The notes under the pieces are model-generated. The model was not told the origin of the DNA. It saw only the letters and a program-made list of their open reading frames with translations, and searched no databases. A stretch of 64,000 nucleotides of DNA from Monarcha castaneiventris obscurior (lineage: Eukaryota; Chordata; Aves; Passeriformes; Monarchidae), in NCBI GenBank assembly GCA_026261815.1, contig JAMPIT010000682.1, positions 258,001-322,000 of the forward strand, given 5' to 3'. The first letter of the stretch is position 1. Each line of letters starts with the position of its first letter. Made by a program: the position numbers and the translations under genes. Below, in pieces: positions 35,600 to 49,200 of the stretch.

Positions 35600-36251
35600 T
35601 GACATAGGTCATGCCATAAATCAGCCTCTCCTGATGGGAGAGGATTTTACAGTCCTTGCAAGGAGTTCAGTAGACAGACGAGGCAAACTCGCATTAGTTG
35701 CTTCTTCAGAGAGTTGTTTATTTTAGTGTTATCAGCTACTAGAGTAGAGAAGACACAGCAGAGCAGACCATGTCAAGAGAAAGCAAGAAAATGGCCCCTT
35801 ATCAAGATTTCACAGCTCTTTTAAAGGTAAATTAACCAATAAAGACTTGAAACGACAGATATTTTTACTTTTCCTCCAGTGTTCAGTAAATCACTCTGAC
35901 ACAGGCCGGAACTGCGGAACTTTTCATCCAATCATCCTAAACTACTTTTGCTGCAGATTATGGGGGACTAGAAGAAGAAAGATGGAGGTTTAAAACTACA
36001 AGGTCTCCACCATCTTGGAACTTTTACTATTTATCTATTTACTACATTAACAAACCTAAAACTTCTAAATTCTTCACCCTGTGACATCCTTACATCATAT
36101 TCTATCACGTAGTTCACACCTGTGTAGGTTTTAATTCTTCCCAGAGAGCAGGCAATTTTCTCCATGGATAAAGGTAAAAAACAGCATTGTTCAGGGGGGT
36201 TAGATCTTCAAAACAGGCAGAGAAATATTCCCTGCACTCTGGATTCCCACA
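35600..36251 (-). mobile_element. Second solo LTR, 652 bp, in the same CR1
   Basis: On the minus strand it starts TGTGGGAATCCAGAGTG and ends GACCTATGTCA. AATAAA lies at 35722-35717, and a TTTAAAAG TATA-like box lies about 100 bp before it. The flanks CCTTT (35595-35599) and CCTTC (36252-36256) are a probable 5-bp target duplication with one mismatch. CR1 resumes directly after it. The sequence is unlike the LTR at 34558, so it is a separate family and a separate insertion. Confidence 0.88.
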
Positions 36252-36290
36252 CCTTCCAGCCCAAACTATGCCATGATTTAAAGTGGAAGT
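36252..36290 (+). mobile_element. CR1 LINE, segment 3 of 3 (3' terminus)
   Basis: CCTTCCAGCCCAAACTATGCCATGATTTA is the expected CR1 3' end and completes the element split at 34557 and 35599. Confidence 0.8.
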
Positions 36291-39200
36291 TGACTTAATG
36301 ACATTTCTGGTCTTCCCTCAACCACCCCTTCCAACAAGCAATTGTGCCATGAGATGAGAAAGGTATTTTGCTGGAATGTATTTATACAATTACTAAATTA
36401 ACCTGTAGTTCTAACAGCTGCCTATGAAGTGGTGCACGACTGTGAATTCCTGGGGTAGATTGCATTTATCAGTCAAAATGACCACATGTAGGCTATTCAA
36501 ATGAGATACTAATGGAGGGTTAGAAAGAAATGGTTGTATATTATTCATATTGCAGAGGTCTAGCAGTTCATACTCTGACCCACAATGCCATTATTCTACC
36601 AAAAAAAAAAAAGTAGATTTTCTTGCATTATATTATCATTGGCATTTAATGATGGGTTGCAGAGCAGCAGGTTTGGGTGTGGGCTCACCCAGAACAAGGG
36701 TCAGCAGCCAGGAAGTTCTAGAGGCTATTAAAGTAACCTCTAGAATGTCCCAGACCATTAAATTTCAGTGCCACAAAAGACAGCACATAGTAGTGCAATT
36801 GCCAGTCAAAGATATAATTTCTCATTCTACTAGTAGGACAAAAAATTAGGTAAATTGTTCTTAAAAGAATTAATTTAAATGTTCAAGTTTAACTACTCAA
36901 AAGTTTTTACTTAAGGTAAAAATTAAATAGAAAAGAAATCCACAGGTGTGAATTTGAGGATTTTTTTGGTTGTAAAAAAGGAAGCTGGTAAATGACATTA
37001 TCTAAAGAGAAGGATTAACTCTATTTTTGCAGGGTTTTTTTGTTTTATATAATATAATCTGATGCATAAACAGCACAATTTTTCTTTGTTTCTCCTTTCC
37101 TAACTTCATTATGTCTCTTACTGTAAACATTACAAATCTCTCACAACATCATAACAAGTTTCATATCAACTACTAAATGAGTTCCATTCCATGATAATGG
37201 CAATAATACTGTAATCCATTTTGACTCATTCTGTATTTTGGGTAGCAATGAAATGCATTCTGTTTGCTCTTGACAGTGTATATATTTCCACTATCAACTA
37301 CAATTGTCTTCATATTGAATCAATATATGATAAAATTGGATGTATTCTACAAATTATTTCTTTTTCTCTATCCAGGGCTTACTGTAAGGTATCATCTTTC
37401 ATTATCTTTAGAATTCCCCAATTTACATACTGTCAACATTCAGATGTTTGTTGTTTTATAAAAGAATAGATGGTACCCTTTCACTCTGGATGAAGTCAGT
37501 GTTTTGTTCTCCACAGGAAATATTGCAAATGGAAATACATCATGAAAGAAAAGCTTAATGTTGCAAAGTGCCCAAAGAATTTATGTCAGAAAACATCAGA
37601 ATTTGCCAAATGAGCCTGAAAATATTTGTGAAATAGAGATGTAGACTGATGAAGTGATTTGAATCTCTGCTGGTAAATGCTTGATTCAAAATCACAATGG
37701 TTTTGTGTCACTGATGTAATGAAATATAATGACCATTTTTTATTTTTTTGACAGGCCAGGGAAAATATTGGTTAGTGGGAAAATATTGGTTATTCTGTGA
37801 CAATACAAAGTTTGGCAAATGATAAAGGAGAGTGTGTAAAACAGTGTGTTCTATGTTCATGTAAAATAAGTGCTGTTATAAAAATTATAGAAAATTCTAC
37901 TTGAGACTAGAAAATTGCAAGATTAAAAGCAAATCTAAACAGGAAGTTTTCATTACCTTCATGTGGTAGGGGACATCTCTTTGGACAAAATGGATGAAAT
38001 GTCTCTTCTGTGTCCCCTTCCAACTTCCAGTTGGCAGGACAGTCAGTGGGAGAAACAGAGAAGTCCTTGACTCTGTGCAAGCTCTATTCAGCAGTAGCTA
38101 AAACATTCCCACATTATCAACAATCTTTTGACCACAAATCCAAAACATAACAACACAGGAGCTGCTTTGAAGAAAATTTTCTCAAAAAAAGCTGTTCACT
38201 CCTTCATGGATGCAAAATGTTCTACATCCAATGAACTTTAAAATAAATTCAGGGTTCTCTGCCCCATCCCCAAAAGAAACAACCTCCTGTCACCTTCTTC
38301 CAAATCAAACCAATATGATGCTAAATAATTTCATTTACCGTTTAAAATTTGAGACAGAAAAAAAATGCTTCCATTATATTAATTATATTCCTAGTAGAGA
38401 AATATTTACAAGACCAATGTCAAAGACAGGGATACAAGATGTAAATGTTAGGCACATTCTTTTTACCAATGGAACAAACCCAGGGAATCAACAATAGTCA
38501 GTTTCTTCATTTTCTCTGATTTTCACATTAGGATGCCACAAATTATTGATTTTTGGTTTGTTATTCATAGAACATGATAAATCAAGGTTGGTTGTTTGGC
38601 ATTTTTGTCTGCACAAAAAGTGAAGAAAATTCAACTCTTAAAACAATCATAAATATAATACTCACTCTATGCCATATAGCCACTCTTTTGAAATATGGAG
38701 GATATGAAACAAAATTTTCTGTTTGATACAACTGTACTCAATCGTCAAACTAAGAGTATTCTGTGCTGAATTTCAGTAAATATCTGTAGATATAGTTCCA
38801 GAGACAAAATTAATGTTATCAACAAAGATGCAACCTTAAGTCTATAAAATTAAATATATATACCAGGCACACATTTTAAACACTTTCCATTTCACTCAGT
38901 CACAAATTATGAGTCTTAGGACAGAAGTAACTGGATAAAATTCAATCACTTCTCAAACTTAGAATGAGAACAGACTACACAGACCTCCATCCCAGGATGT
39001 TAAAATGTACTTAACTAGATTCTTGTATTGATATTGAAGAAAAATTATCACCGCTACATAGGAATTTAAAATCAGTCATATTCCACTTTAAAAATGTCTT
39101 TTTTTTTTCCCTGTTGACTGCAAAGAGAGCATTGATGACTAACTTTGTGTCCAGATGTACGTCACAGATGAATCAGGTGAGTGAAATAAGCTCCACAGGC

Positions 39201-41479
39201 TTGTACACAAAGAAATCTCTAACTCCATTCCTTCCACAATACAACCTCTTTTCTGATGGAAACAGGATCACATTTTGTTGCACGTAGCCAACACTAACAA
39301 ATACTTTGGAGCTCCCATAGCCCAGGAGTTTATTATCAGCTTATAAACAAAGAAAGCCGTGGGTTATTTAAATAAATGGGCTGCCAAAGAACATTCAGAT
39401 CAGCCAAGTGAATCTATTGAGTATAAATCACACCATGGCCCTTCTTGGAAGGGATCTTCCTGTGAACTGTGCTCAAACTTTATTTGAAACATGTATAATA
39501 TCATGGATCTATTTACCAGTGGTTATTTATTTGAGGCTGGTTTTTTTTTTTTCAGAACATGAATATGGAAAATATTTAATATGTATTTGTTTATATAGAC
39601 AAAGCCCCAGATCCCAACCAGAAGAAAAGGAAGTCTTCTAAAAACTTTTGTCATCTTTCTCTAAAATTGCTCTTCAAAACCATAATTTCCATTGCCATCT
39701 AACCCAGATTCTGTTAAACCCAGACTTGATAGGAAAATGTTAAACCACCCATTTTTGCTGCTTTGATTTCGTTTTCTTCAGAGACACAGAAGTTCTTGCC
39801 CTGGACAAAAATGGTCTCTTCCTAAACCTTTCAAACTGATTTTTTAATGGGGCAAAAAAACACAGAAGGGAAACTGTTAAAAATGTAGTTAAAATACATG
39901 GAATATCTAAGTATGGATAGTAGCAGGATCCTTAAAGAAGAGTTCTTTCCTAAAACATATTGTTATCATGAGACTGGACCCATATTCACATGGTGCTTCA
40001 GTGTTGCTCTGGAGATCAATGCTTAGTTTTTGCCTCAAAATTCAGGTGCTCAAATCCATATTTCCTGTGGAAACATCCTGTGGTTTTGGCCACCTGAATC
40101 ACCACCAGCCCTCTGTGGAAAGAAATGAAAATCAAGTGGATGCCCTCAGGATGGGTGAGAGTTTATCTCTGTAAAGATGTTCTTTGGAAATTCACCCTAA
40201 GGAGAAAAGAAAAATCGGAAAAAAATTTACGTGCCCAATCACAGTACTATAAATTATGGCCAAAATGTAGCTCTGATCTGACTTTCTCTGTAATCATTCA
40301 CTTCAATTAAGCCATTCAAAATTAATTACGCCATTTCCACAGCAGCTGTGCCATGAAAGGGTTGTTTAAATTCATCCATCCTCAGGATGGAAACCGAGGT
40401 CACGTTCATGCATGATCATACCTTGATTTTCTGACTTGTCTTTAACAGGGGTTTAAAATACACCACATGTGTTCTTAGGCATTCCCCTGATTAGTACCGG
40501 TGAAAAAAAACACCTCTTGATGAATGCCACATGACAACGATAGTACACCCCTTATATTTCTGTCAATAAATAAAAATCTATGAGTAAAATAAGTTTTGGC
40601 TTCAGTTTTTCATACAGAAGAAATAATATCTTCTAAGAATTTTGAGATGAAATATCTAAAACTATTGCCACAGTCCAAAACCAAGGCCATTTTTCAGGCT
40701 GTTCATAAAGTGAATTAGAAAACTGACTGAAAACATCTCAAATGCCTGGAAACTGGCTCCACAGAGCTAAACAAGAGTTTGAGGCACAGTGCTGGATGAA
40801 AAAAAAGACCAACCCAGCAGCTGTGAAAAACAAGAATTTTGTTTTCCTATACTGCTAAACAACCCTGTCTTGGTTTTCTTCTGGTGATACAAAGGAGCTG
40901 ACCCCTCTGTGAATAAAATCAGCCTACTAAAGTTTCTTCAAAAGCAATTTCTCTTAGTCTTCCTTCCTTTCATTTTTTTTTTTCCCAAGCAAAGGTGACT
41001 GTACAGCTCAGATAAATAGAGTTGAGTCCCAAGATACAACATTAGTTTAATGTCCTCATTAATTTAGCTGAGTAAGGCATTCAGCACAGGAATATGTTCA
41101 ACTTAATTCTTTCAGAGATAGTTCTGTCCCTCAAAAGGCGAGTTCATGGGGGTTTTTCAAAGCACTGTGAATGGCTTTGTAAACAGAAATTGTACACACC
41201 AAAGTTTCTTTGAAATTTTCATAGTTAAGGGGGATTTTTTTTAAGTCTCAGGCTATAATATAGAATAAGAGTGTTTAAGGTAATGTGGTATAAGTGGTTT
41301 TTTGAAAAATATTAGATGCAAGTATTCCATCAAACTCTGGTGTCTATGAATTTGTCTTTTATTCAAAGCTTGCAGATTATGCCAGAGAGAACTTAGCTGC
41401 CCCTCTGAATTCTTTCACAGAGAAACAAGTCAGCTATTTTAGAAAATAGGTGAAAAAAATTCTTTCAACTACTTTTTAT
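36291..41479. other. Unassigned sequence, about 5.2 kb
   Basis: Unique AT-rich DNA with A-runs (36600-36612) and T-runs (39100-39110, 39540-39552). No gene or dispersed repeat was recognised. Confidence 0.5.
37759..37792 (+). repeat. Local tandem duplication, 16 bp x 2
   Basis: GGGAAAATATTGGTTA occurs twice, perfectly, separated by GT (18-bp period). Confidence 0.9.
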
Positions 41480-41572
41480 TACAAAAACAAACAAATATAT
41501 AAAAGCACACCAAAAAACCAGCACAAAGCAACACACAACCAACACACAAAGCCAACACACACACATAATCAA
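41480..41572. repeat. A/C-rich low-complexity tract
   Basis: Runs of AAACAAACAAAT, ACACACAACCAACACACA and ACACACACA. It is (CA)n-related but imperfect. Confidence 0.7.
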
Positions 41573-44500
41573 GCAACTGAACTGTTTCAGGTATTAAAGG
41601 CCTGGGGAGGAACCATTTGTTCATAAATTGAATATCAGCAGAGAACATCAAATAGAAAATAGAAAAAATTTAAGTAAACTACAGTCTGGAAAGAATAAAT
41701 GTGGTTTTATTCACATGTATTTCACTTTTATAAGAGAGAAGAAACTATCAAGCCCATTTAACTGGTTATAGAAATTTTACCCTTTTTTTACTTCCATTGC
41801 AAACAGTTTTATTCTTGAGTCTTGTTATTCTTTTCATATTTTCTGATGTAATTTTAACAGGGGACAAATCCTTGCTCATGTGGGATAGCCAAAGGTAACA
41901 GAAATTCTCTTTATTTTGGAATATGTACTTTACAAATGTGGCCTTAATAGTTACATTTAGGCCCTCTTGCATTGCTTTTTTAACAACACAATTGACAAAT
42001 AATTTCAAAAAATGCATATTCCAGTAGGAGAAAATATTATGTTTACAAAGATAAGTAATGGGCAGTGAAACTAAATATTTGGAAAATTGCATTCTTTGTC
42101 TACTGTTTCTGCAAAAAATTTTGTTTGCCAAATGCTCTCTCTGCCAATCTTTTCTTTCCCTAAGTTTAAGTAGCTTGGATAGAGTAAATGGGATATTCTA
42201 GGTCTGTTATGTGAGTTAGCTCAGTCAAAGCCTAAGATGTTTGATGTGCAGATACATTCTGAGTGTGAACTCAGAGAGGCTGAGGGATTTATAATTCTAC
42301 ATATGAATAATTAAATTCCCAAAATGGCAAGATCCTCTAAGATAAATTCTTCCAAGGCTGAATTTTCAGACTTAAATTGGAAAGAAGAGGAAGACACATA
42401 AGAGCCTGCTACAGCAATGAAGATAAAGACACACTTGGACACAAAGGACACCAGAAAGCAGCAATTTTGCAACCATAAAAACAGAACTTCATGATTTGCA
42501 GTTATTCTTCTTTCAGTCTTGTTGATAGCTCTAGATAGTAACAATCAAACATGTTCATTTTTCCTTTTTGTTCACCTGACCTTTTCCATGAACACTACAG
42601 CCGTAGATGTTTGGGTTTGCAACATGGACTGCAGAGAGTGCTTGACTTCCAGCACTGCCAGCACTTATCTCAAACTCAGGTTTGCTGTGCAAATAGTGGG
42701 GACTACAAATTCACTTTTATAAACTCTCTGAGTCAGTTGTTTAATATTCTTTTTTGGAGAACTTCTCAGAAATTACTTTTTTTAAAGTTACAGCAAACAA
42801 GATGGTGATGGATAAAGATCTTTGGAAACTGTTTTATTTAAAAAATAGAAGATTGTGGCACATTTCTCAATAGCTGTGTTTTCTCTCACAATGCATGAAA
42901 ATGGCTATACACATAATGAGTTTTTCCTACAGTTAAAAGGTGCTAAACAGACTTTAGACTTCTTTTCTAACTTGAATACACTTTTTGTAGAAAATTATGT
43001 AATCCTATATGAATCAGACTAGAAGGAAGGAGGGAAACACTGCACTGATAAAATCCAAAATCCAAATCACCTCAAATTAATAGCAAGTAAAATAAATTAA
43101 TTTTAATACCACATTACTGTAGCAAGCGTGAGGAACACTAAACAAATAAATACAATTAATAACTGGCACCAAGGTGACAAAGACATTCATGACTTTTGAC
43201 AGCTCGTAATTAAAGATGACATAGAATATTGGAGTCTATAAAGACTCTAGCAGAAAGATTAATTCAAAGATTACCATATTAAGGTCAAAAAAAGATTTTT
43301 CAAGTATATATTATTATCAAGGACACATTAGGAAAACATGTTGCTCTCAAGAACAGTAGAATGAGATTTAGACATAAGTCTTCAGACCTGCCAATAGCAA
43401 ACTCTTCTTAAATTTGCTGTTCAGTGACAGGGAAAAGGAGCAAAAAAATTTATCCATCCTATTCCCAAGAAACTACAGCCAAGAATCACAGCAGAATTGG
43501 TGGGCAGTAAGAAACAGAGTCACCATGAATTACAGAGACTAATAGATCCGGTCTGCAGACCAGACACACCTACACATTTGCATTGACTTACAGAGGGAAA
43601 ATAAGACAGTAGTGCTGCAAAGACAGTGTTTGTTCCTCGTGGTCCTTCAACAAACTTGATCTTCCCTTCACTTCCTTCTCCCTTCAAAAGTTCAAATCCC
43701 AACTCCTGGAAAAACTGAGGAATTTAATGCAGGAATTGGGATAGGCAGGACAGTAATGAAAAACTCTGACTCTTCTTCTGCAAACAAGATTATGCGTTAG
43801 AAAAGACACCAATCAATATTTCCTATTTCACTATCAGTAAAAACTATTCTCTCTGAAGAGCGGTGTCACTGTCACTGAGAAAAAAGAATTCAGATTCCTG
43901 TGAAGAGGCACAAGTGAAACACTACTTATTTTCCTATCAAGTCTAAATTTGCACAAGGTGAGGTGCAGCAGCACTTTCTGCGTGACCTCAGAGAACCTGT
44001 GAGTATCAGTGCTTCTGATAACATTGAAATAATTTATATACCACCCCAACACAAAAGTTTATAAACAGGAACTCTGTAGGGCACAGCCTTATCCATGCAC
44101 TGTCTCTGCCATGACACGGGGTAGTGCCACCAGCACCCCAAAACCAGGCATGACTTTGGAAGCATCTCTTACCCACAGCCTGGGATAAGATTTCATACAG
44201 CAAAAAGAAACCTAAACCCATCCAGCCTCTCAAATACCAATTTCCATACGCCGTAGAAAATGTGTTTTTTTCAGACAGTCAACACAGCTTTTCTTTCACA
44301 GTCCAATTAATTATACAATAGCAACAACAATATTTTGCCCCATCCAATAACATCCAGCTCCAGAATATGAATCTCTGAGAGATGAAACTCAGATTTTAAA
44401 AGTATGCAGTGGGTTTGGGAATAGTAAAACTCTGTCCAGGAGAATTATAAGACAGGAAGACAAAATGAGTTGTCCAGGTTTCTGTAAATAGTCTTAACTG

Positions 44501-45986
44501 ACCTTAAAAAGGTAATAGAAAGCTAAGGGCTCTAAATTGAAACTGCCATGCTTGTGAAGGGAATTAGTGTGGGTAAAAAAGGGCTCAAAATTGGCTTATG
44601 AGCATCATCCATATTGTGGACTAACTTTCTTCCATCTGTACTTTATTTCTTCCTTAATAAGCAGATTTGTTTCTCCATTACAGTCTTTTTCAAATGCAAC
44701 CTCAGTTCCTTAGCTCTGCTTCTCAGAGTGGAGAGTTTATTTCCCTTCCTCTAAGAATACCCTGAATAAAAGTTTGACCCCTGCAAGCCGATCCTACAGG
44801 AATAAGATTTGAAGTCCATGTGAGCCATTCCTTAAAACTGTGTTAGAGAACTGACAGCCTGCTTCAATAATCTTTGAAAAAAATCACAGGGAAAAGTAAA
44901 CACAATAAATAATTTTTGGACAACACAAGGCAGCAATCTTAGTAAAAAGGAGGCACCAAGAGAAAAGTTATTTTAGAATACTCTCCCCTTTGTTTCTTTT
45001 CTTTCCCCTTGTTTCTCTCTTTTTTTTTTCCCCTGGGAGTAATATAAAGATTCCACTCTGTGCCATTTTTACGTGAAACAGTAATTTATGTTCTGACTGA
45101 ATTAAAGTTTAAAAGGCAAGTGAAATGTGCACATTTTAAATGGAACCATTTAAAATTTGTCTGTAATACTACTTCACTGCTTACTGCAGTTGGGTGTAAA
45201 AATAAGGTTTATTGAAAGAATATAGACTAATATGAAGAACGATGTACAAAATAATGGAATATCAGTGTATAGATAGATCTATCAATGTCTCAATGATCTT
45301 CTGCTACTCTCTCACATGTGATTATCACTTTTCACTCTTTAGATTCTCCAGAGTCCTCCTCATTACTTCAGAAGTACATGAATACTTAGAAGGAAAGCTA
45401 GAACAGAGCAGCTGTGCATCTATACTAAAAACCAGAGGTTCAGAAACTGATAGAGATTTAAAACTGTCCCAATGCACTAAAAAAACCCCGTCCAAATGGC
45501 TTAAAAAATCATTGTTTGCATGGTTTTCCTCATTTGTGTTTACGTAACTCACCATCATTTGCCTACTGCCTTAGAGCTGCAAGGGCTCCTTTGGAGGATT
45601 TTATGTCTGTTAGGAGTGTGGAGTAGCAGGGTTTATTTGAAGTCACCACACATCCTGTAATTTAAAGACTCACCTTAAATTTATTGATTATTTTGTTGTG
45701 CAGTGAAGTCCATTACAGGGATCTGGACCTGCCATTCAAAACCCTGCCTGGCCTGCTCACTCTCCTCATCCTCAAATAATGCCACAGGTTACTGCTGAGC
45801 AAACTTCTTATCTTCCAAGAGTGATGTGGATTAATTAATTCAGCCCTGTCTGTAAAGCCCAGGTTAAGTATGAGAAAATGATAAAATGACACAGAAAAAA
45901 AATGTACTTTCCTATCACGTCGCTTTGATAAACAATCCATAAAATAAACATGAGACCTTGTAAGGGTTGTGTGATACAAGAAGCAG
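41573..45986. other. Unassigned sequence, about 4.4 kb
   Basis: Unique AT-rich DNA. The frame of 121 codons at 41766-42131 (-) has no recognisable features. T-rich patches at 44980-45035. Confidence 0.5.
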
Positions 45987-46258
45987 AGAATCATAAAATT
46001 GTTAGGGTTGGAAAAGACCTCCAAAATCACTGAGTGCAGCCATTGACCTCCCCACCACTGTGTTCACCTCTAAACCATGTCCCCATGGGCCACATCCACA
46101 CGGGTTTTGAGCAGTTTTGGGGATATTTAGTCCCCAGATATTCCTGGGCAGCCTGTTCCATTGCCTCACCACCCTTTTAGGGAAGAACTTTTTCCTAACA
46201 GCAAGTTTAAACTGCTCCTGATGCAAATTGAGACCATTTCATCTTGTCTTGCATGCCT
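45987..46258 (-). mobile_element. CR1 LINE 3'-end fragment
   Basis: Starts on the + strand with GAATCATAAAATTGTTAGGG and continues GTTGGAAAAGACCTCCAAA, GGGCAGCCTGTTCCATTGCC and AACTTTTTCCTAACAGC, a CR1 3' end in minus orientation. Short and 5'-truncated. Confidence 0.92.
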
Positions 46259-48919
46259 TGCTTAGGTTTGAAATAGAATGCCAAAAAGCTGCGAGGGAGA
46301 AAACAGGAAATAAAAGAACAAAATAGATATCAGTCATAGGATTGGTTTTTTGCTCTTCCTTTGCAGGAACATTGAATAAATTTTATCATATTCCCCAGAA
46401 CACACTAAGACAAGGCTTCCTTCCTCCTTTCCATGCTTTAAACCCTGTATCACAGAGTGTGGTCTTTTAATTTTAATTCTTTTGCTCTCTAAATAACTTT
46501 GCATAATCACAATAATAATAATAAAAAAAGAAAATGTCAATTTGGGAAAAACAAATAATTGTTTTATATCTCAGAGCCTTTACTGCTACAGTCTTACTGC
46601 CCCCAAAATTAACCGAGGAGAAAAAATTACAAAGATGAAATAATGTGTCTGAAGAGATTAGGTAATTTTAATAATTTTACGACATTTTATTGCAAGACAT
46701 TTATTCTGCATGACTTAGGATGAATCATTAAAAATCAGTGCCGAATTTTGCTCTCCTAATTTCTAAATTACACAGCAGGTGGTGGGGATGGGGGGGAACA
46801 AGGAGAACAATATTACATATTAAATGTACTGTAAAGTTTTTCGTGCTTATGAAATGAATTGCTGCAATTTCCTGCAAGAGTATAGTAGCAAACATAGATA
46901 ATACTTTAGTGGTGTTTCCTGAGTGCTTTCACCAAAAAATCAGCATGGGTGTACATCTGTGTCTTTATTTTTCTACCTTTTGCAGTTTTACCTGTTTTCA
47001 AGACCTGTTTAGAATCTAAAAAGTGGCTGCCATCATGCTCCCAACAGGAGAACAAGAAAAAAGGGAGCAGACAGGTGTGTTTGACAAACAACTCTGCTCT
47101 GAGAAAGACAGTGCTGGTGATCTGTTCCAGTCATTGGTTCCCCAACATTCCTAATGGGATTCCTTCTAGGGATGGCACCTGCAGGCACCAAAGTGGTGTC
47201 TGATGCACAGAAATCAGCCTAGCCCTGCCTCAGAAGGGAAACAGCAGCAGGAAGAAACCTATAACTGCATCAAGCAGCACGTGTGTCAGCTTTGTGCGTG
47301 CATGAGGGGAGTGGTTTGCCTTTGCTTTGTTGCTAAATAACGACATAAAAATGCCATTATCCCCACAAGAGAGCGAAAAAAGCTTTTAAAGAACGATGTA
47401 GATCAGACTCTGGCTTGGTGGAGTCTCAGGAACCACTGGCCAGTGCAGTTATCACATGCACAAGATGGCCAGAAACATCATTTATCTGCTCATTTTTGCA
47501 CAGCCTTTGAGTTTTTTGCACTATTGTTTGCTTCCCAGGCAGCATCCCTTGTCCAGATTACATCATCCCTGTGTAATTCCCCCAGATGTAACATGTTCCA
47601 TTTCTATAATTAATAAGTGACAATTCTTAGACAAACACGCACTCTGGATGGAATAATTATTTCATTTGGAAGCGTGCTGAAGCAATTAGAACTCACTTTC
47701 CCTGGGCAGTGTGATTGTAATAGCATAGCATAGCTTGGTAAATTAACAGCTAATTATCTTTATCCTGAAACTTTTTGGGACAGTGCTCTGGATACATCAA
47801 AAGGCCCCTATGGTATTCCTGATTTACTTCTCCTGAGTACAATCCAGGCTTATTTTAGGGCTTTTTTCCTCATATTTGTAGGTTCTTCCTATTATCTCAA
47901 GCTGGGAAAGAAATACAGAAGACCCAACCAGCAAGGCACAAGCTAAAAACCACACAAAAATCTGTGATAATGAAAAAACAAAATCTATTTCCATAAAAGT
48001 ATCTCTTTGTGAATGTTAATTGGCAATGAAAAATAAAAATGATACTTTGTTTCAAAAAATAGACTGAGTTGACTTTACTATGTTAATTTATCCAACTGGA
48101 AATGGTCAAATATGTATTCATGGGGTGAACAGGAAGGGGTTGTATTTCATAGTCAGTTAGGAACTTCCTGCGTTCATTTTTTTGTACATAAATGTCTGTC
48201 ACCTAAACCTGAATTTACTTCTGCGGCTGCTTTCCTTGGGTAAACAGAGGAAAAAAAAAATAATGTGCTTGTTCCATAATTGCACTACTTTACCACACAA
48301 ACGAGACTAATAAAATGGCAAACACAATGGCACTGCTGCACAGTGACTCTCCTTCTCATTTCTTGTGTATTGAAAATATTTAGTTTAGAGAAAACACGGT
48401 TTCTTACTGATGCCAGAGGAAGCTCTAGGATCAGTGGAACCCTTTCACCCTTTATTTTCTCCTAAGGTTTTTTTTGTTTTGGACAACTTAATTCATATTT
48501 TTAAAAAATGAAATCAAAACCCACACATACGTGTAAGGTAAACACCCATTAGCCACTTTTACTAAATAAGTACAATATGGGATCCTTCCTAGTAGAAATT
48601 CTCAGATGCTGGATTCTGAGAGCTTCTGAAACAAAATTAATTGGTACCTAGCAAGAAATCTGCAACTGAATAGGGGCTTCTAATTCTTCTTCTATTTTAT
48701 GTCATCTGGTTAATGACAGTTACTCAATCATTTCTTGCTTCTGAAAATGTGGCCACTGCAGTTCAGAAGAGATTCATCAGTGAAAGGCTGTGAGTTGCTT
48801 ATGGCAATTTCTGTCCCATCTGTAACTGATTTCACAAGTAAACAAAAATTCCCTCTCCACAGGGGTTGGAAAGCAGAGTGTGTGTATTTATATATTTCTA
48901 TTAAGGATCCCATTGCAAT

Positions 48920-48965
48920 TTCAGTATCTGAAATTCACTGGTTTTTCAGTATCTGAATTTCACTG
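48920..48965 (+). repeat. Local tandem duplication, 21 bp x 2
   Basis: TTCAGTATCTGAAATTCACTG (48920-48940) recurs at 48945-48965 with one mismatch, 25-bp period. Confidence 0.9.
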
Positions 48966-49178
48966 CTCTCTAAGTGATTTAGTAAGTGTAAAGAGACAAT
49001 AGCAAGCAACTTACATAACAGCACTCAATGAACTGAATTTCAACAGCTGACTGGAACAGTCACAAAAATCCCATTAAATGCAAAATAAGAAAATTATATA
49101 GAGCTTAGAAATCCATGTTAATGGTGAATCAGTTGGGATTTACATTAATTTGGTTAAATCTCCAAACTACTTTACTGC

Positions 49179-49200
49179 TTTTTTTTTTTTTTTTTTTTTT
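49179..49200. repeat. Poly(T) tract, 22 bp
   Basis: Twenty-two consecutive T, immediately followed by CAGCTGG. On the minus strand it is a poly(A) run after unique sequence, with no AATAAA at the expected distance. Confidence 0.95.

Noticed and set aside
45268..45279. 12-bp palindrome GATAGATCTATC
   Set aside because: Short palindromes are expected by chance in AT-rich DNA of this length, and nothing around it supports a function.
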